A stretch of DNA of 62,008 bases from Hellea sp. GTDB lineage: Bacteria; Pseudomonadota; Alphaproteobacteria; Caulobacterales; Maricaulaceae. Under the pieces are notes generated by a model. That model was not told where the DNA came from. It made no database searches and was given only the letters and a program-made list of their open reading frames with translations. Every line of letters starts with the position of its first letter. Within the stretch, counting starts at the first letter, position 1. Where the stretch lies: positions 1 through 62,008 of the forward strand of contig JALZWM010000069.1 of assembly GCA_023300105.1 (NCBI GenBank). The letters are read 5' to 3'. Positions 43,206-52,393 of this stretch are shown piece by piece. The position numbers and the translations under genes are program-made.

Positions 43206-43222
43206 GCCTGGGAGGGAATATT

Positions 43223-43918
43223 ATGCGGGTTCTTCTAATTGAAGATGATGCTGCAACAGCACAGGGCATCGAATTGATGCTCAAATCTGAAGGTTTTAAC
43301 GTCTATACGACGGATTTAGGCGAAGAAGGTGTCGATTTAGGCAAACTTTATGATTATGATATCATATTGTTAGACTTAAATCTTCCAGATATGCCTGGTT
43401 TTGAAGTCCTTAAGACATTGCGCATGTCGAAAATCAATACACCCATCTTTATTCTATCAGGAACAAGCGACATAGACACGAAAGTCCGTGGCCTTGGAAC
43501 TGGCGCTGATGACTTTATGACAAAGCCATTCCATAAAGATGAACTTGTTGCTCGTATTCACGCCGTTGTGCGCCGGTCGAAAGGTCACAGCCAGTCTGTT
43601 ATCACAACAGGCGACATTAAAGTGAACCTAGATGCGAAAACAGTCGAAGTTGGCGATCACCGCGTTCACCTAACTGGCAAAGAATATCAAATGCTTGAAC
43701 TTCTATCTCTCCGTAAGGGCACGACCCTCACAAAAGAGATGTTCCTTAACCACCTCTATGGCGGCATGGACGAGCCTGAGCTTAAAATTATTGATGTATT
43801 CATCTGTAAGCTTCGTAAGAAGCTGGCATCTGCCACACAGGGCGATCACTATATCGAAACTGTTTGGGGACGGGGTTATGTACTTCGCGACCCAGCCAAA
43901 GAAAAAATGAGCGCTTAA
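43223..43918 (+). CDS. ctrA: Cell-cycle response regulator CtrA
   Basis: 231 aa OmpR-family regulator that controls replication and polar development in Alphaproteobacteria. The receiver domain has D8, D9, phospho-acceptor D51 (ILLDLNLPD) and K-containing FMTKPF. The DNA-binding winged helix is almost invariant ([40 protein letters not shown]). The start MRVLLIEDD has GGGAGG upstream; the in-frame ATG at 43199 is inside the control region. The C-terminus ends MSA, not the double alanine of the C. crescentus ClpXP degron. Confidence 0.98.
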   Translation: MRVLLIEDDAATAQGIELMLKSEGFNVYTTDLGEEGVDLGKLYDYDIILLDLNLPDMPGFEVLKTLRMSKINTPIFILSGTSDIDTKVRGLGTGADDFMTKPFHKDELVARIHAVVRRSKGHSQSVITTGDIKVNLDAKTVEVGDHRVHLTGKEYQMLELLSLRKGTTLTKEMFLNHLYGGMDEPELKIIDVFICKLRKKLASATQGDHYIETVWGRGYVLRDPAKEKMSA

Positions 43919-43957
43919 ACCGCTCTCAATAGAAGGGCGGCCTTCCCCGCCATAAGC

Positions 43958-43983
43958 AACCCGCTTAGCCAGCGGGTTTTTTT
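43958..43983 (+). terminator. Intrinsic terminator of ctrA
   Basis: AACCCGCT pairs with AGCGGGTT around a 5-nt loop, followed by a run of T, about 40 bp after the ctrA stop. Confidence 0.9.
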
Positions 43984-44004
43984 ATGCCTAATCTTAACTT
44001 ATGT

Positions 44005-45321
44005 CTAAGATCGCCCAACACTCGTGTAGCTAAACCCTAAATCTTCCATTTGCGCAGGTTGATAGATGTTACGTAAATCAATTAAAACGGGCGCCGCCAT
44101 GCAGGCTTTGACTCGGTCCATGTTCAAAGCTCTAAACTCATCCCATTCTGTGATGATGACCACCGCATCCGCGTCTTCAATAGCGTCATAAGGACCTTTG
44201 GCAAAAGTGACGCCATCAAGCATACCCTTTGCCTCCTCCATTGCCGCAGGGTCATACGCCGTTATAGCGGCACCTTTTTCCTGAAGCTTAGGAATAATGC
44301 TTAAGCTTGGCGCGTCACGCATGTCATCGGTATTGGGCTTAAAAGCCAGTCCCAATATTGCAATTTTTTTACCGGATAAATTCCCGTCCCTATTTTCACT
44401 AACCGCCTGAAGGACTTTATCAGTCATCGTTTGTTTACGGGTTTCATTGGCATTAACAACGGCGTTCACAATACTCAGCGGCACATTCGCCTCATTGGCT
44501 GTTCGCGTTAGCGCTAGTGTATCTTTCGGAAAACAGGAACCGCCATAGCCTGGGCCTGCGTTTAAAAATTTTCCGCCAATGCGTTTATCAAGCCCAATGC
44601 CTTTCGCAACTTCTTGGACATTCGCCCCAACAGCCTCACACAGATCCGACATCTCATTGATAAAAGTTATCTTCGTCGCCAAGAAAGAATTAGCAGCGTA
44701 TTTTATAAGCTCAGATGTACGCCGGCTTGTAAAAACAATCGGCGTTTCGTTCAAATAAAGTGGACGGTACACAGCCTTCATGACCGCTTCTGCTTTCGGG
44801 TTATTTGTTCCCACAACAACGCGGTCAGGGTGTTTAAAGTCGTTAATCGCAGCCCCTTCTCTTAGGAATTCAGGATTAGAAACGACAGCGAAGTCTTCTG
44901 ACTTGCAATGTTTCGCTATGATGTTTTCAACTTCATCCCCTGTCCCAACAGGCACGGTTGATTTCGTAACAATAACAGTAAATCCGTCTATATGCTGCGC
45001 AATCTCTTCGCTCGCCGCATAAACATAAGATAAATCAGCATAGCCATCACCACGGCGCGAGGGTGTGCCCACAGCGATAAACACAGCTTCCGCGCCGCGC
45101 ATGGCACTAGCCAATTCAGTGGTAAAGGACAATCGGCCTGCAGATATATTTTTAGCAACAAGGTCCGCAAGACCCGGTTCATAAATGGGAATACCTCCCG
45201 CATTTAAAGTTTCGATTTTCTTCGGATCTTTATCGACGCAAATAACTTCATGACCAAAATCAGCGAAGCAAGTCCCGGATACTAATCCAACGTATCCTGT
45301 TCCGACCATCACAATGCGCAT
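44005..45321 (-). CDS. ugd: UDP-glucose 6-dehydrogenase
   Basis: 438 aa cytoplasmic enzyme that oxidises UDP-glucose twice to UDP-glucuronate. N-terminal NAD loop GTGYVGLVSG (residues 7-16), the catalytic cysteine in GPGYGGSCFPKDT (about 262), and the C-terminal UDP-binding domain starting near KIAILGLAFKPNTDD. The family is UDPGDH/Ugd/TuaD. Its product is a common building block of acidic capsules and exopolysaccharides, linking it functionally to the locus at 1-19 kb and to galU at 53 kb. Confidence 0.95.
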   Translation of the reverse strand: MRIVMVGTGYVGLVSGTCFADFGHEVICVDKDPKKIETLNAGGIPIYEPGLADLVAKNISAGRLSFTTELASAMRGAEAVFIAVGTPSRRGDGYADLSYVYAASEEIAQHIDGFTVIVTKSTVPVGTGDEVENIIAKHCKSEDFAVVSNPEFLREGAAINDFKHPDRVVVGTNNPKAEAVMKAVYRPLYLNETPIVFTSRRTSELIKYAANSFLATKITFINEMSDLCEAVGANVQEVAKGIGLDKRIGGKFLNAGPGYGGSCFPKDTLALTRTANEANVPLSIVNAVVNANETRKQTMTDKVLQAVSENRDGNLSGKKIAILGLAFKPNTDDMRDAPSLSIIPKLQEKGAAITAYDPAAMEEAKGMLDGVTFAKGPYDAIEDADAVVIITEWDEFRALNMDRVKACMAAPVLIDLRNIYQPAQMEDLGFSYTSVGRS

Positions 45322-45415
45322 ATGTCTCTCTTATAATAAACCAAAATGAGCTTATGGCACTTTGATACCCAATGTTCCATTGACTTAATATAGGAAGTGA
45401 AGTCAATTTAAATAG

Positions 45416-46384
45416 ATGAAATATGATGTACCCGACTTCCCTATGGTTTTAGCTGTAGCGGCCCCTGCTTTCGTTGTTTTGATGGCAATTGAATGGGGAC
45501 TGGTTTCGCGCAAAAAACTCTCAGGGACTTATGAGACCAAAGATGCTGTCACCTCATTGATGATGGGGACGGGACAATTACTTTCAGATGTTCTTATGGG
45601 CGCTATCAGTCTCGCCCTCTTGATGGAGTTTTGGGCGTTTCGTGTTTTTGATTGGGGTTTTGGAATCGGTGCGATGCTTGCCTGTCTAGTGCTACAAGAT
45701 TTTGTCTATTGGTATAAGCATATGGCCGCACATAAAATACGGTGGTTTTGGTCGGCCCATAATGTGCACCATAGCTCGGAAGAATATAATCTCTCCACCG
45801 CTTTTCGCCAACCTTGGAACAATCACATTACGGGATTTGTACTCCTCTCTTCACCTTTAGTTCTCCTTGGATTTCATCCTTTGCTTGTTGGTTTTATTGG
45901 GGCAGTAAATTTGGTTTATCAATTTTGGATTCATACGCAGGCAGTTAAAAAACTTCCGCCTTGGTTTGAATTTATCTTCAACACACCAAGTCATCACCGT
46001 GTTCACCACGGTACAAACCCAAGATACTTAGACAGTAATTACGGCGGTATTCTTATTATCTGGGACCGCATGTTTGGAACATTCGTGGAAGAGCGCGACG
46101 ATGATCCTGTCATTTACGGAATTATCACGCCGATTGGAACGCATAACCCCGCTATTGTGGCCTTTAAAGAACTTGGCAATATTTTAAAGGATGTGGCCCG
46201 TCCTGGGTTAAAATTAAACCACCGCTTAGGATATCTCTTTGCTCACCCTGGATGGAGCCATGACGGCTCGCGCAAAGGCTCAAAAGACATAAAGCAAGAC
46301 TTTGTCATGCAAAACCCAGAACAGGCTGGCATGCAAGGGCTGCCTAAACTGGCTGAAAAAGCGTTATCCAAGCCCGCTAAATAA
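45416..46384 (+). CDS. Sterol desaturase/fatty-acid hydroxylase family protein
   Basis: 322 aa membrane di-iron enzyme. Histidine clusters are HMAAH (about 102), HNVHH (about 116) and HRVHH (about 196), the usual eight-histidine ligand set of this superfamily, with 4-5 membrane helices in the first 180 residues. Bacterial members hydroxylate or desaturate fatty acids, sterols, hopanoids or carotenoids. The substrate is not shown. Its 3' end overlaps the convergent PhoD gene by 21 bp. Confidence 0.88.
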   Translation: MKYDVPDFPMVLAVAAPAFVVLMAIEWGLVSRKKLSGTYETKDAVTSLMMGTGQLLSDVLMGAISLALLMEFWAFRVFDWGFGIGAMLACLVLQDFVYWYKHMAAHKIRWFWSAHNVHHSSEEYNLSTAFRQPWNNHITGFVLLSSPLVLLGFHPLLVGFIGAVNLVYQFWIHTQAVKKLPPWFEFIFNTPSHHRVHHGTNPRYLDSNYGGILIIWDRMFGTFVEERDDDPVIYGIITPIGTHNPAIVAFKELGNILKDVARPGLKLNHRLGYLFAHPGWSHDGSRKGSKDIKQDFVMQNPEQAGMQGLPKLAEKALSKPAK

Positions 46385-48094
46385 AATCCGCTGTTTCACA
46401 TTTAGGCCTTTGGGGTTTGTCGCCTTAATGGTTTCACCCGTTCGGCGTAGCGTAAATTCAGCCGCTGTAAAAGCTTCGTAATCCGTCTCTATAACCGTAT
46501 TAATTCCGACCATTTTAACATGACCCTTAGTGCGCCCCAACGTCAGGTCTATATAACCATTATGCAAGGCATTATAATATAAAGCATCGGCATTAGATTG
46601 GGTCAAAAGCAAACTATAATCGGCAGTTGCATCCCCCATATAAGCTGTCAAAGTTTTAGATGAAATTGACGATGTGACCAATTCCAATCCAACTTTATCG
46701 CCAGCCTCAGACGTTAAATCATTAACCCAAAACTCATGGGCATCACCGGTCAGAACAAGAAGGTCATTCAAACCTTCCTTAATCAAGCGCTGATAAAATT
46801 TTTCACGCGCGACGGGGTAGCCATCCCAACTGTCTGGGTAAATAGGCATATTATATTTTGATAGTGCCAAACTCTTTCGAATATCTGGATTATCTTTCTC
46901 GACAGATTCAAGCGTTGCTTCATCTATATAAGGCGACATATCCGTGGTTAAAAGCCGTCCCATAATCACTTGGTTTGCTAAGACGCGCCAAGGTATTTCT
47001 TTTGTTTTTGAGGCTTTAAGCGTATCGATAATAAAATTGCTCTGAATTGCGCCGAGCATTTCACGAGACGGATCATTCAGAATATTGGTTTTAAAATCAT
47101 CCGCATGACCTATGGCAGTGATGTCGTCATAATGATCTTCAATAACAATAGGCTCAGCGCGTGCTGTGAGCCGTGTCTCAACCGTGACGAGGGTGAGTAA
47201 ATCACCCCAATCATAAGATCGAAAAATATCACTGCGCACCTTACCTGCCCGCGGTTCGCGAATAGGCATCCATTCATAATAGGCTCGCAAGGCCGCTTGC
47301 TTACGCGCGTCCCATAACCCTTCTTCGGCTTCGTGGTTTTCAGCGCCGCCTTTCCAGCTATCATTACTGGTTTCATGGTCATCCCAAATCGCAATCATGG
47401 GCATTTTAGCGGTAACACCTTGCAAGCCATTATCCGTTCTATATTGCGCGTGGCGCAGACGGTAATCTTCGAGGCTTACAATTTCATGACGCGGCTCATG
47501 CAGTCGTCCCGTATCTTTGGCAGCTTCATTTAAATATCTATCCGAGGCATATTCATAATAATAATCACCCAAATGAATGACCGCATCAAAATAATCTTGT
47601 TTCGCAATATGGTCATAGGCATTAAAAAACCCATGCTGCCAATTCGCGCAAGAAACAAAGGCAAAGCGGGCTTGATCCAAAGCCCCATCAGAAAGCGTTT
47701 TCGTTTGTCCAATAGGCGATACGGTCTCTCCGACTCGGAACCTGTAAAAGTAAACCGCGCCGGGCTCTAAATTAGTTGCGTCGACTTTAACCGTCCAATC
47801 ACGCGAAGCATCGGTTGAAAATGTGCCTGAAGCCGCCAATGAACCGAACGCATTATCTTTATCCATTTCCCAAACCACATCAATGGGACCGTTCGTTGCG
47901 TTATCAGGGGTCAACCGAGTCCACAAAATCACGGCACTAGATAAAGGGTCGCCCGACGCAATGCCGTGCGAGAACAAACCAACTACGCGCTGCGTATTCG
48001 CAGAAAAACTTTCAGGTGTTTTAGGGCTGCAAGCAACCGCCGTGGACGCTGTTAGTGCTCCTAAAATTCCTCGCCGCGTCAAATGTGTTTTCAT
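46364..48094 (-). CDS. PhoD-family alkaline phosphatase
   Basis: 576 aa. A Tat-type signal (TRRGILGAL, then TASTAVACS) takes the folded enzyme to the periplasm; the cysteine might also be lipidated. An N-terminal beta-sandwich domain precedes the phosphatase core with FVSCANW, HLGDYYYEYA, WDDHETSNDSW and LTGDAHEFW, which supply the calcium/iron ligands of PhoD. It releases phosphate from mono- and diesters under phosphate limitation. I saw no clear Pho box upstream. The end overlaps the neighbouring hydroxylase gene. Confidence 0.92.
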   Translation of the reverse strand: MKTHLTRRGILGALTASTAVACSPKTPESFSANTQRVVGLFSHGIASGDPLSSAVILWTRLTPDNATNGPIDVVWEMDKDNAFGSLAASGTFSTDASRDWTVKVDATNLEPGAVYFYRFRVGETVSPIGQTKTLSDGALDQARFAFVSCANWQHGFFNAYDHIAKQDYFDAVIHLGDYYYEYASDRYLNEAAKDTGRLHEPRHEIVSLEDYRLRHAQYRTDNGLQGVTAKMPMIAIWDDHETSNDSWKGGAENHEAEEGLWDARKQAALRAYYEWMPIREPRAGKVRSDIFRSYDWGDLLTLVTVETRLTARAEPIVIEDHYDDITAIGHADDFKTNILNDPSREMLGAIQSNFIIDTLKASKTKEIPWRVLANQVIMGRLLTTDMSPYIDEATLESVEKDNPDIRKSLALSKYNMPIYPDSWDGYPVAREKFYQRLIKEGLNDLLVLTGDAHEFWVNDLTSEAGDKVGLELVTSSISSKTLTAYMGDATADYSLLLTQSNADALYYNALHNGYIDLTLGRTKGHVKMVGINTVIETDYEAFTAAEFTLRRTGETIKATNPKGLNVKQRILFSGLG

Positions 48095-48187
48095 CTGCCA
48101 ACTATTTTTCTATTGTAATGAGGGTCATCCATAACACTGAGTGGTCTAAATTACACTCATATTCTGATAGGTGATAAAGAAATATAT

Positions 48188-48206
48188 GTCATACTCTTGG
48201 TATGAC
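48188..48206 (-). terminator. Hairpin downstream of the small gene at 48234
   Basis: GTCATAC (48188-48194) pairs with GTATGAC (48200-48206) around a 5-nt loop. On the minus strand it is followed by an AT-rich run with scattered T, which fits a weak terminator for the 112-aa gene. Confidence 0.4.
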
Positions 48207-48233
48207 GTTAGATAATTTAACTAAGCGAGAGCT

Positions 48234-48572
48234 TTAGTAGTTAATTGCGGCCGCATCGAAGGTGCCTGTTGTTCTATAACGCCTATAAAGACGCCATCCA
48301 TAATGCGCTGTACGCGGGCCCACTTTCAAATCCTTCATTGCCGCAAATATAGCATATTCCTCGGGTGTCCGTAGAACACGAAAACCATTTTCTTCCGCGA
48401 GCGATTTAACAATACAAAAATCATGGTCAGAGGCTGGTGGGTCATCTCTGTCTGGCAGAGCCGTGATAAGGTCAATGAGTGCGTAGACAGCTTTAAACGG
48501 GGCAGAAGATTTCCGAGTTGCAGGTAATGCTCTAAGAGGCATCGTAGACTCGTTTGAAATCTTTAATGGCAC
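48234..48572 (-). CDS. Hypothetical protein, 112 aa
   Basis: Unrecognised small protein without signal peptide or membrane segment. The C-terminal half is basic and aromatic (HYGWRLYRRYRTTG). A second in-frame ATG at 48542 (MPLRALPATRKS) would shorten it by ten residues. Codon use looks like that of its neighbours, and a hairpin follows its stop, so it is probably real. Nothing around it suggests a function. Confidence 0.5.
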   Translation of the reverse strand: MPLKISNESTMPLRALPATRKSSAPFKAVYALIDLITALPDRDDPPASDHDFCIVKSLAEENGFRVLRTPEEYAIFAAMKDLKVGPRTAHYGWRLYRRYRTTGTFDAAAINY

Positions 48573-48837
48573 CTATTTCTCCCAGTCATAGATTTACTCT
48601 TATTATATTAAGCCTACTGCGGCTGAATAGAGACTGAATGCTTTTCATATAATTATTAATTTTTAATGTCATTGCCAGTTACCGAAAGCTCGCTGAAACC
48701 AGCATAAGACTTTGTCTTAAGTGAAAACAAAGCCGGAGCGGAAACGCTTCGGCTTATTCATTTGTGAAACAGCAAACCTAAAAGATTAGCACAGTAACGC
48801 ACTTGACTCTTCGCCCTCCGAACACGACATAAATTCT
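48573..48837. other. 265-bp divergent gap with an orphan hairpin
   Basis: This region lies between the minus-strand 112-aa gene and the plus-strand Hsp70 operon. It holds an 11-bp GC-rich hairpin (48730-48755) but no ORF. Both flanking promoters must be here; I could not assign boxes with confidence. Confidence 0.4.
48730..48755. terminator. Orphan terminator-like hairpin before the Hsp70 operon
   Basis: AAGCCGGAGCG pairs with CGCTTCGGCTT (one G-T wobble) around a GAAA tetraloop. On the minus strand it is followed by TTTGTTTTC, and on the plus strand by TATTCATTTG. Because the flanking genes diverge, it is not the end of either one, so it may terminate a small RNA or a leader. Confidence 0.5.
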
Positions 48838-49725
48838 ATGAGCGATAACCTCCCGGCAAACGTACCTTCCTTGGCAATCGCCTTTGAACCTGAGCGTCAT
48901 AGTTTACAGCTTGCTTTAACCGATGAGTTATCCGCAGCCCAAATTGTCGGCGAAGCCCGCCGTGCCCTTGACAGAACAGGCGCCGCTTTTTCCGCGAGCA
49001 CACAAGACCCAAAACTTCAAAAAACAGGATTATGGTTGATTGAAATGGTCAAAGCGGGCGCTGGTATTTTAGACCGCGCCAGTCACGCAGATATCGTCTG
49101 GTCCGAAACCGCCCCGCGCCCCGCGCGAAAATGGGCGGGGCGAAGTCTCTTTTACGGCGCCGCAGGCGTCTTTGCCGTAGCCGGTTTTGTGCAAGGTTCT
49201 GGCCTGACTATTTTAGGCGCTGCTGTACTTGCAGGCTTGCGGTTTTTTGACCCCAAAGACTGGGGACATCTTTTGCACAAAATCCCCTTTATAAAACGCC
49301 CGCCCGCGCTTGAAGATAAATCAGGCAGACGCCTAGAGGCTGCCGCACATATACGCACAGACGCCAATGGATTTATTACGCAGCTTGTCGACGCCTTAAA
49401 AACAGCGGACCATATTTTAATCCGCCTCGCCGAACCCGGACGCCAAACACATTGGCGGGAAAACTCACGCTTAATGAGTCTTGTGCAAAACCTGCTTGAA
49501 GCTGAAGGCGCAAATGATGGTGATTTTGCGCTTACCCTCATAAAGCAGGAACTCACATCTGTCCTTTCAGGCGAAGGTGTTGAGCTTATCTCTTACACAC
49601 CTAAAACCAAAAATCTTTTTGATATCCTACCGGCCATTGGCGAGACGAAAACAAAAATGGCCGCACCCGCTTTAAAGGCTGGGGATCAAATTTTGCGGCG
49701 CGGAACGGTGTGGCAAGCAGAATGA
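48838..49725 (+). CDS. Membrane protein with GrpE-like C-terminal domain
   Basis: 295 aa. Residues 1-100 are soluble and unrecognised. A membrane hairpin at 103-136 (RSLFYGAAGVFAVAGFVQGS and following) is followed by a cytoplasmic part (about 163-295) that resembles GrpE: a helical segment, KQELTSVLSGEGVELI, then a beta-wing-like end with FDILPAI and KAGDQILRRGTVW. Compare GrpE's HGVRAV, FDPNVHQAV and GERTLRAAMV. It overlaps the Hsp70 gene by 4 nt (ATGA). I infer a dedicated membrane nucleotide exchange factor for that Hsp70; the resemblance is weak and needs profile searching. Confidence 0.6.
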   Translation: MSDNLPANVPSLAIAFEPERHSLQLALTDELSAAQIVGEARRALDRTGAAFSASTQDPKLQKTGLWLIEMVKAGAGILDRASHADIVWSETAPRPARKWAGRSLFYGAAGVFAVAGFVQGSGLTILGAAVLAGLRFFDPKDWGHLLHKIPFIKRPPALEDKSGRRLEAAAHIRTDANGFITQLVDALKTADHILIRLAEPGRQTHWRENSRLMSLVQNLLEAEGANDGDFALTLIKQELTSVLSGEGVELISYTPKTKNLFDILPAIGETKTKMAAPALKAGDQILRRGTVWQAE

Positions 49726-51632
49726 GTAATGTAACCGCAAATGAATTTGTCGGCTTCGACCTTGGTCACGGCGAAAGCGCGCTTGGGCGCGCCTTTGGCG
49801 CAACAACGCGCGAACCTGAGATATTAGAATATCGCGGTGAACGCAGCTTTGTTACCGCTGTTGCCAAAACAAAAGATGGCATAAAAATAGGTGCCGACGC
49901 CGTGAACTTATCATTCATGGCAGGCGCGCCGCAGGTTTGGGTTAAATTCAAAGACCGAAAAATGAGCGGCCCTGACGTCGAAATTCCGACACGGCTTTTC
50001 ACACAAACACTTATAGATGGCCTCGCCAAAGACGGCATTATTCGCGGCGCAAAAGACAGCCGCTTTATTATTGGATGTCCCTCGGGATGGGAGGACAACA
50101 CCAAAGCAAGCTACCAAGCCCTCTTTGAAAGCGCGGGCCTTAAAACAGTTCGCATCGTGCCTGAGAGCCGCGCGGCCTTAATGACAGCCTTAGAGCAAGG
50201 TTATCTCTCGATTGATGACGCTAAAGCCTCTGTCCTTATTGTCGATATTGGTTCATCTACGACTGATTTCACCTATAGCCGTGACCTAGACGCTGAAGAT
50301 GTTGGGCATAATGTTTTAGGCTCTGGCCTCTTAGATACACATATTTTCAATCTCAATCTTACACGGCAAAAATCACGTAAGGATATTGAAAAACTTCTTA
50401 AAAAATATCCGCATTATAGACCCATTATGGAATATTGGTGCCGCCAAGCCAAAGAGGCTTATTTTACGGGTGAGGACAAACCCGTTGAAATGATCAAACG
50501 CCTACCCGTTAACGGCGGAATTTTATTCGAAATTCGGATTGATAAAAAAGATGCAGAAAAAATCCTAAATGCCCCGTTATCCGCTCTAGGGGGACAAAGT
50601 TGGAAAATGGCTTTTGACGCCGCCTTAAGAGATACGGTTGATATGCTCGGGGGCCGCGCGCCTGATACGATATTGTTAACTGGCGGAGCCTCACGTCTGC
50701 CTTTGGTTTTACCTGCAACAGAAAAAATCTTTCCGGGTGCCAAAGTTGTCCGCGGATCAGAACCAGAATATTCAATTGCTCGCGGCCTCGCATGGCTTGG
50801 CCGCTTTGAATTTCTACATGCAAGTTTTCAAAAATCTGTCGCCACATTATTAGCTAAAGACGGCGCAGTTTATGCCAAAGCTCAAAAAGCCTCACAGACA
50901 CTTGGCAATAAACTAGCCCCTGCATTGGTCGACGCAATGACGGATGGCTGCACCATACCTGTGTTCCAAGACTGGCGGTCTGGAAAAATAAAAAGCCTTG
51001 ATGACGTTGAGCTGGCTTTATCAGAGCGCGTTAAAGACTGGCTACAAGGTGACATAGCCACAGCCGTGCTTAAACCCGTCATCGATGAATGGTTTGCCGA
51101 GCTACAGCGTGATATCGAAAAAGAAACTGACCCACTGTGCCGTGATCACGGCCTTCCTGCTATGGTGCTTTCACTGGATGATAATCAACATGTTAGCCGC
51201 CACTTAGAAGACCTTGCTATTGCTGCGCCAAAAGTCGACACGTTAGAATCTGATGCCGCCTTTATGGGCACAACACTCACGGCGGTGATTATTTCTGCAC
51301 TTTTAGCCAAAGCCAATTTATTCGCCCCGCTCTTTCTAAACCCCATTGGCCTTGTGGTCGGGGGCGCCACAGCGGGAGGGATATTCATATTTGGCCGTAA
51401 ATCGCTACAAGGGCGTTTCAAGACAGCCAATGTCCCTGTTCTCGCGCGTCAAATTATGACAGATGGCCGTATACGTAAGGCCGCAGAAAAACAACGTCCA
51501 GACCTCATAACTGCGGTATCCGAAGCTTGGAGCCAAGCCGCCTCTGACCGTTTTACGGGTGAACTAACGCAGACACTCGAAGCCGCTTTAACAGAGCGCG
51601 CAGATGACCGCGCGATGCTTTTTTTAATTTAA
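49722..51632 (+). CDS. Divergent membrane-anchored Hsp70-family protein
   Basis: 636 aa. The actin-like ATPase core is intact in outline: phosphate-1 GFDLGHGES (residues 11-19, DnaK has DLGTTNS), phosphate-2 VDIGSSTTDF (174-183), adenosine motif LLTGGASRLP (318-327). After about residue 380 there is no DnaK-type substrate-binding beta sandwich; instead a helical region and a hydrophobic hairpin (about 510-555, TLTAVIISALLAKANLFAPL and LNPIGLVVGGATAGGIFIFG). The ATG overlaps the partner gene's stop, and the longer in-frame start at 49710 is less likely. No J-domain gene is nearby. Confidence 0.85.
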   Translation: MSNVTANEFVGFDLGHGESALGRAFGATTREPEILEYRGERSFVTAVAKTKDGIKIGADAVNLSFMAGAPQVWVKFKDRKMSGPDVEIPTRLFTQTLIDGLAKDGIIRGAKDSRFIIGCPSGWEDNTKASYQALFESAGLKTVRIVPESRAALMTALEQGYLSIDDAKASVLIVDIGSSTTDFTYSRDLDAEDVGHNVLGSGLLDTHIFNLNLTRQKSRKDIEKLLKKYPHYRPIMEYWCRQAKEAYFTGEDKPVEMIKRLPVNGGILFEIRIDKKDAEKILNAPLSALGGQSWKMAFDAALRDTVDMLGGRAPDTILLTGGASRLPLVLPATEKIFPGAKVVRGSEPEYSIARGLAWLGRFEFLHASFQKSVATLLAKDGAVYAKAQKASQTLGNKLAPALVDAMTDGCTIPVFQDWRSGKIKSLDDVELALSERVKDWLQGDIATAVLKPVIDEWFAELQRDIEKETDPLCRDHGLPAMVLSLDDNQHVSRHLEDLAIAAPKVDTLESDAAFMGTTLTAVIISALLAKANLFAPLFLNPIGLVVGGATAGGIFIFGRKSLQGRFKTANVPVLARQIMTDGRIRKAAEKQRPDLITAVSEAWSQAASDRFTGELTQTLEAALTERADDRAMLFLI

Positions 51633-51649
51633 GTCTCTCAATTGGGCTT

Positions 51650-52297
51650 CTAGCGCTTCGGCTTTAGGTCGATATCAAAATCTTCGTCACCGTCAATTTC
51701 GATAACAATGCGCGTTTTTGTTTTCCCGTTCTTTTGGATGATCTTTTTATCAATTGTCAAATTACGGCCAAAGCCTTCAATATCGAAGCTCTCATCTCTA
51801 TCCTTATCAACCTTGATGCGCCCAAGGCGCTTACCCTCAAAATTTAAAGATACGCCGTCATCCGAACTTTCAACATCAAAATCATCGGCGAAATCCAACA
51901 TCATATTCGCAAAACCAGAAATTACGCCCGAGTCTGATAAGAGATCCTCTAGCGCAACAGCTGCATCACGTATATCTTCTAAGGTTTCAACATTACGGTC
52001 TTCTTTTAAGAACCTATTCTTTGACTTAGCTGTCTCCAGTTTTTTATCCATCGCCTTAGCATGATCATCAAAACGTTTTTCTAACCGTTCGCCAAACTCA
52101 TCAGTATCCATAAATTCATCAGTATCTATTGCATCATCAGTCTTTCTCGTTTCTGATGTCTTTTCAGTTTTTTTTCCAAAATTCGGCCAGATGCGTTCGG
52201 CTTTTGATGTGTCTGTACCCTCATCAGTCTTTTCAGGGTGCGCCGTAGCGCCAAGGCTTAGAGATAAAAAAACTAAGGGAAAAATTATGCGCTTCAT
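51650..52297 (-). CDS. Acidic secreted protein, unknown
   Basis: 215 aa with a Sec signal peptide (MKRIIFPLVFLSLSLGATA, cleavage before HPEK). The mature chain is very acidic with repeated TDE/DTDEF-type units (about 50-70) and a coiled-coil stretch (RLEKRFDDHAKAMDKKLETA). The C-terminal 60 residues have alternating charged beta-strands (KTRIVIEIDGDEDFDIDLK). No family recognised. Convergent with the Hsp70 gene. The mature N-terminus HPE is shared with the secreted protein at 56582. Confidence 0.7.
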   Translation of the reverse strand: MKRIIFPLVFLSLSLGATAHPEKTDEGTDTSKAERIWPNFGKKTEKTSETRKTDDAIDTDEFMDTDEFGERLEKRFDDHAKAMDKKLETAKSKNRFLKEDRNVETLEDIRDAAVALEDLLSDSGVISGFANMMLDFADDFDVESSDDGVSLNFEGKRLGRIKVDKDRDESFDIEGFGRNLTIDKKIIQKNGKTKTRIVIEIDGDEDFDIDLKPKR

Positions 52298-52393
52298 TAG
52301 GCTCTCCTTTAAAAAGCGTCTTAATTATAAAACTTCTCAGACCTTACGTAAACTTATCTTCACAGTAGAGCTCATCTCGACTATGCACAGTCT

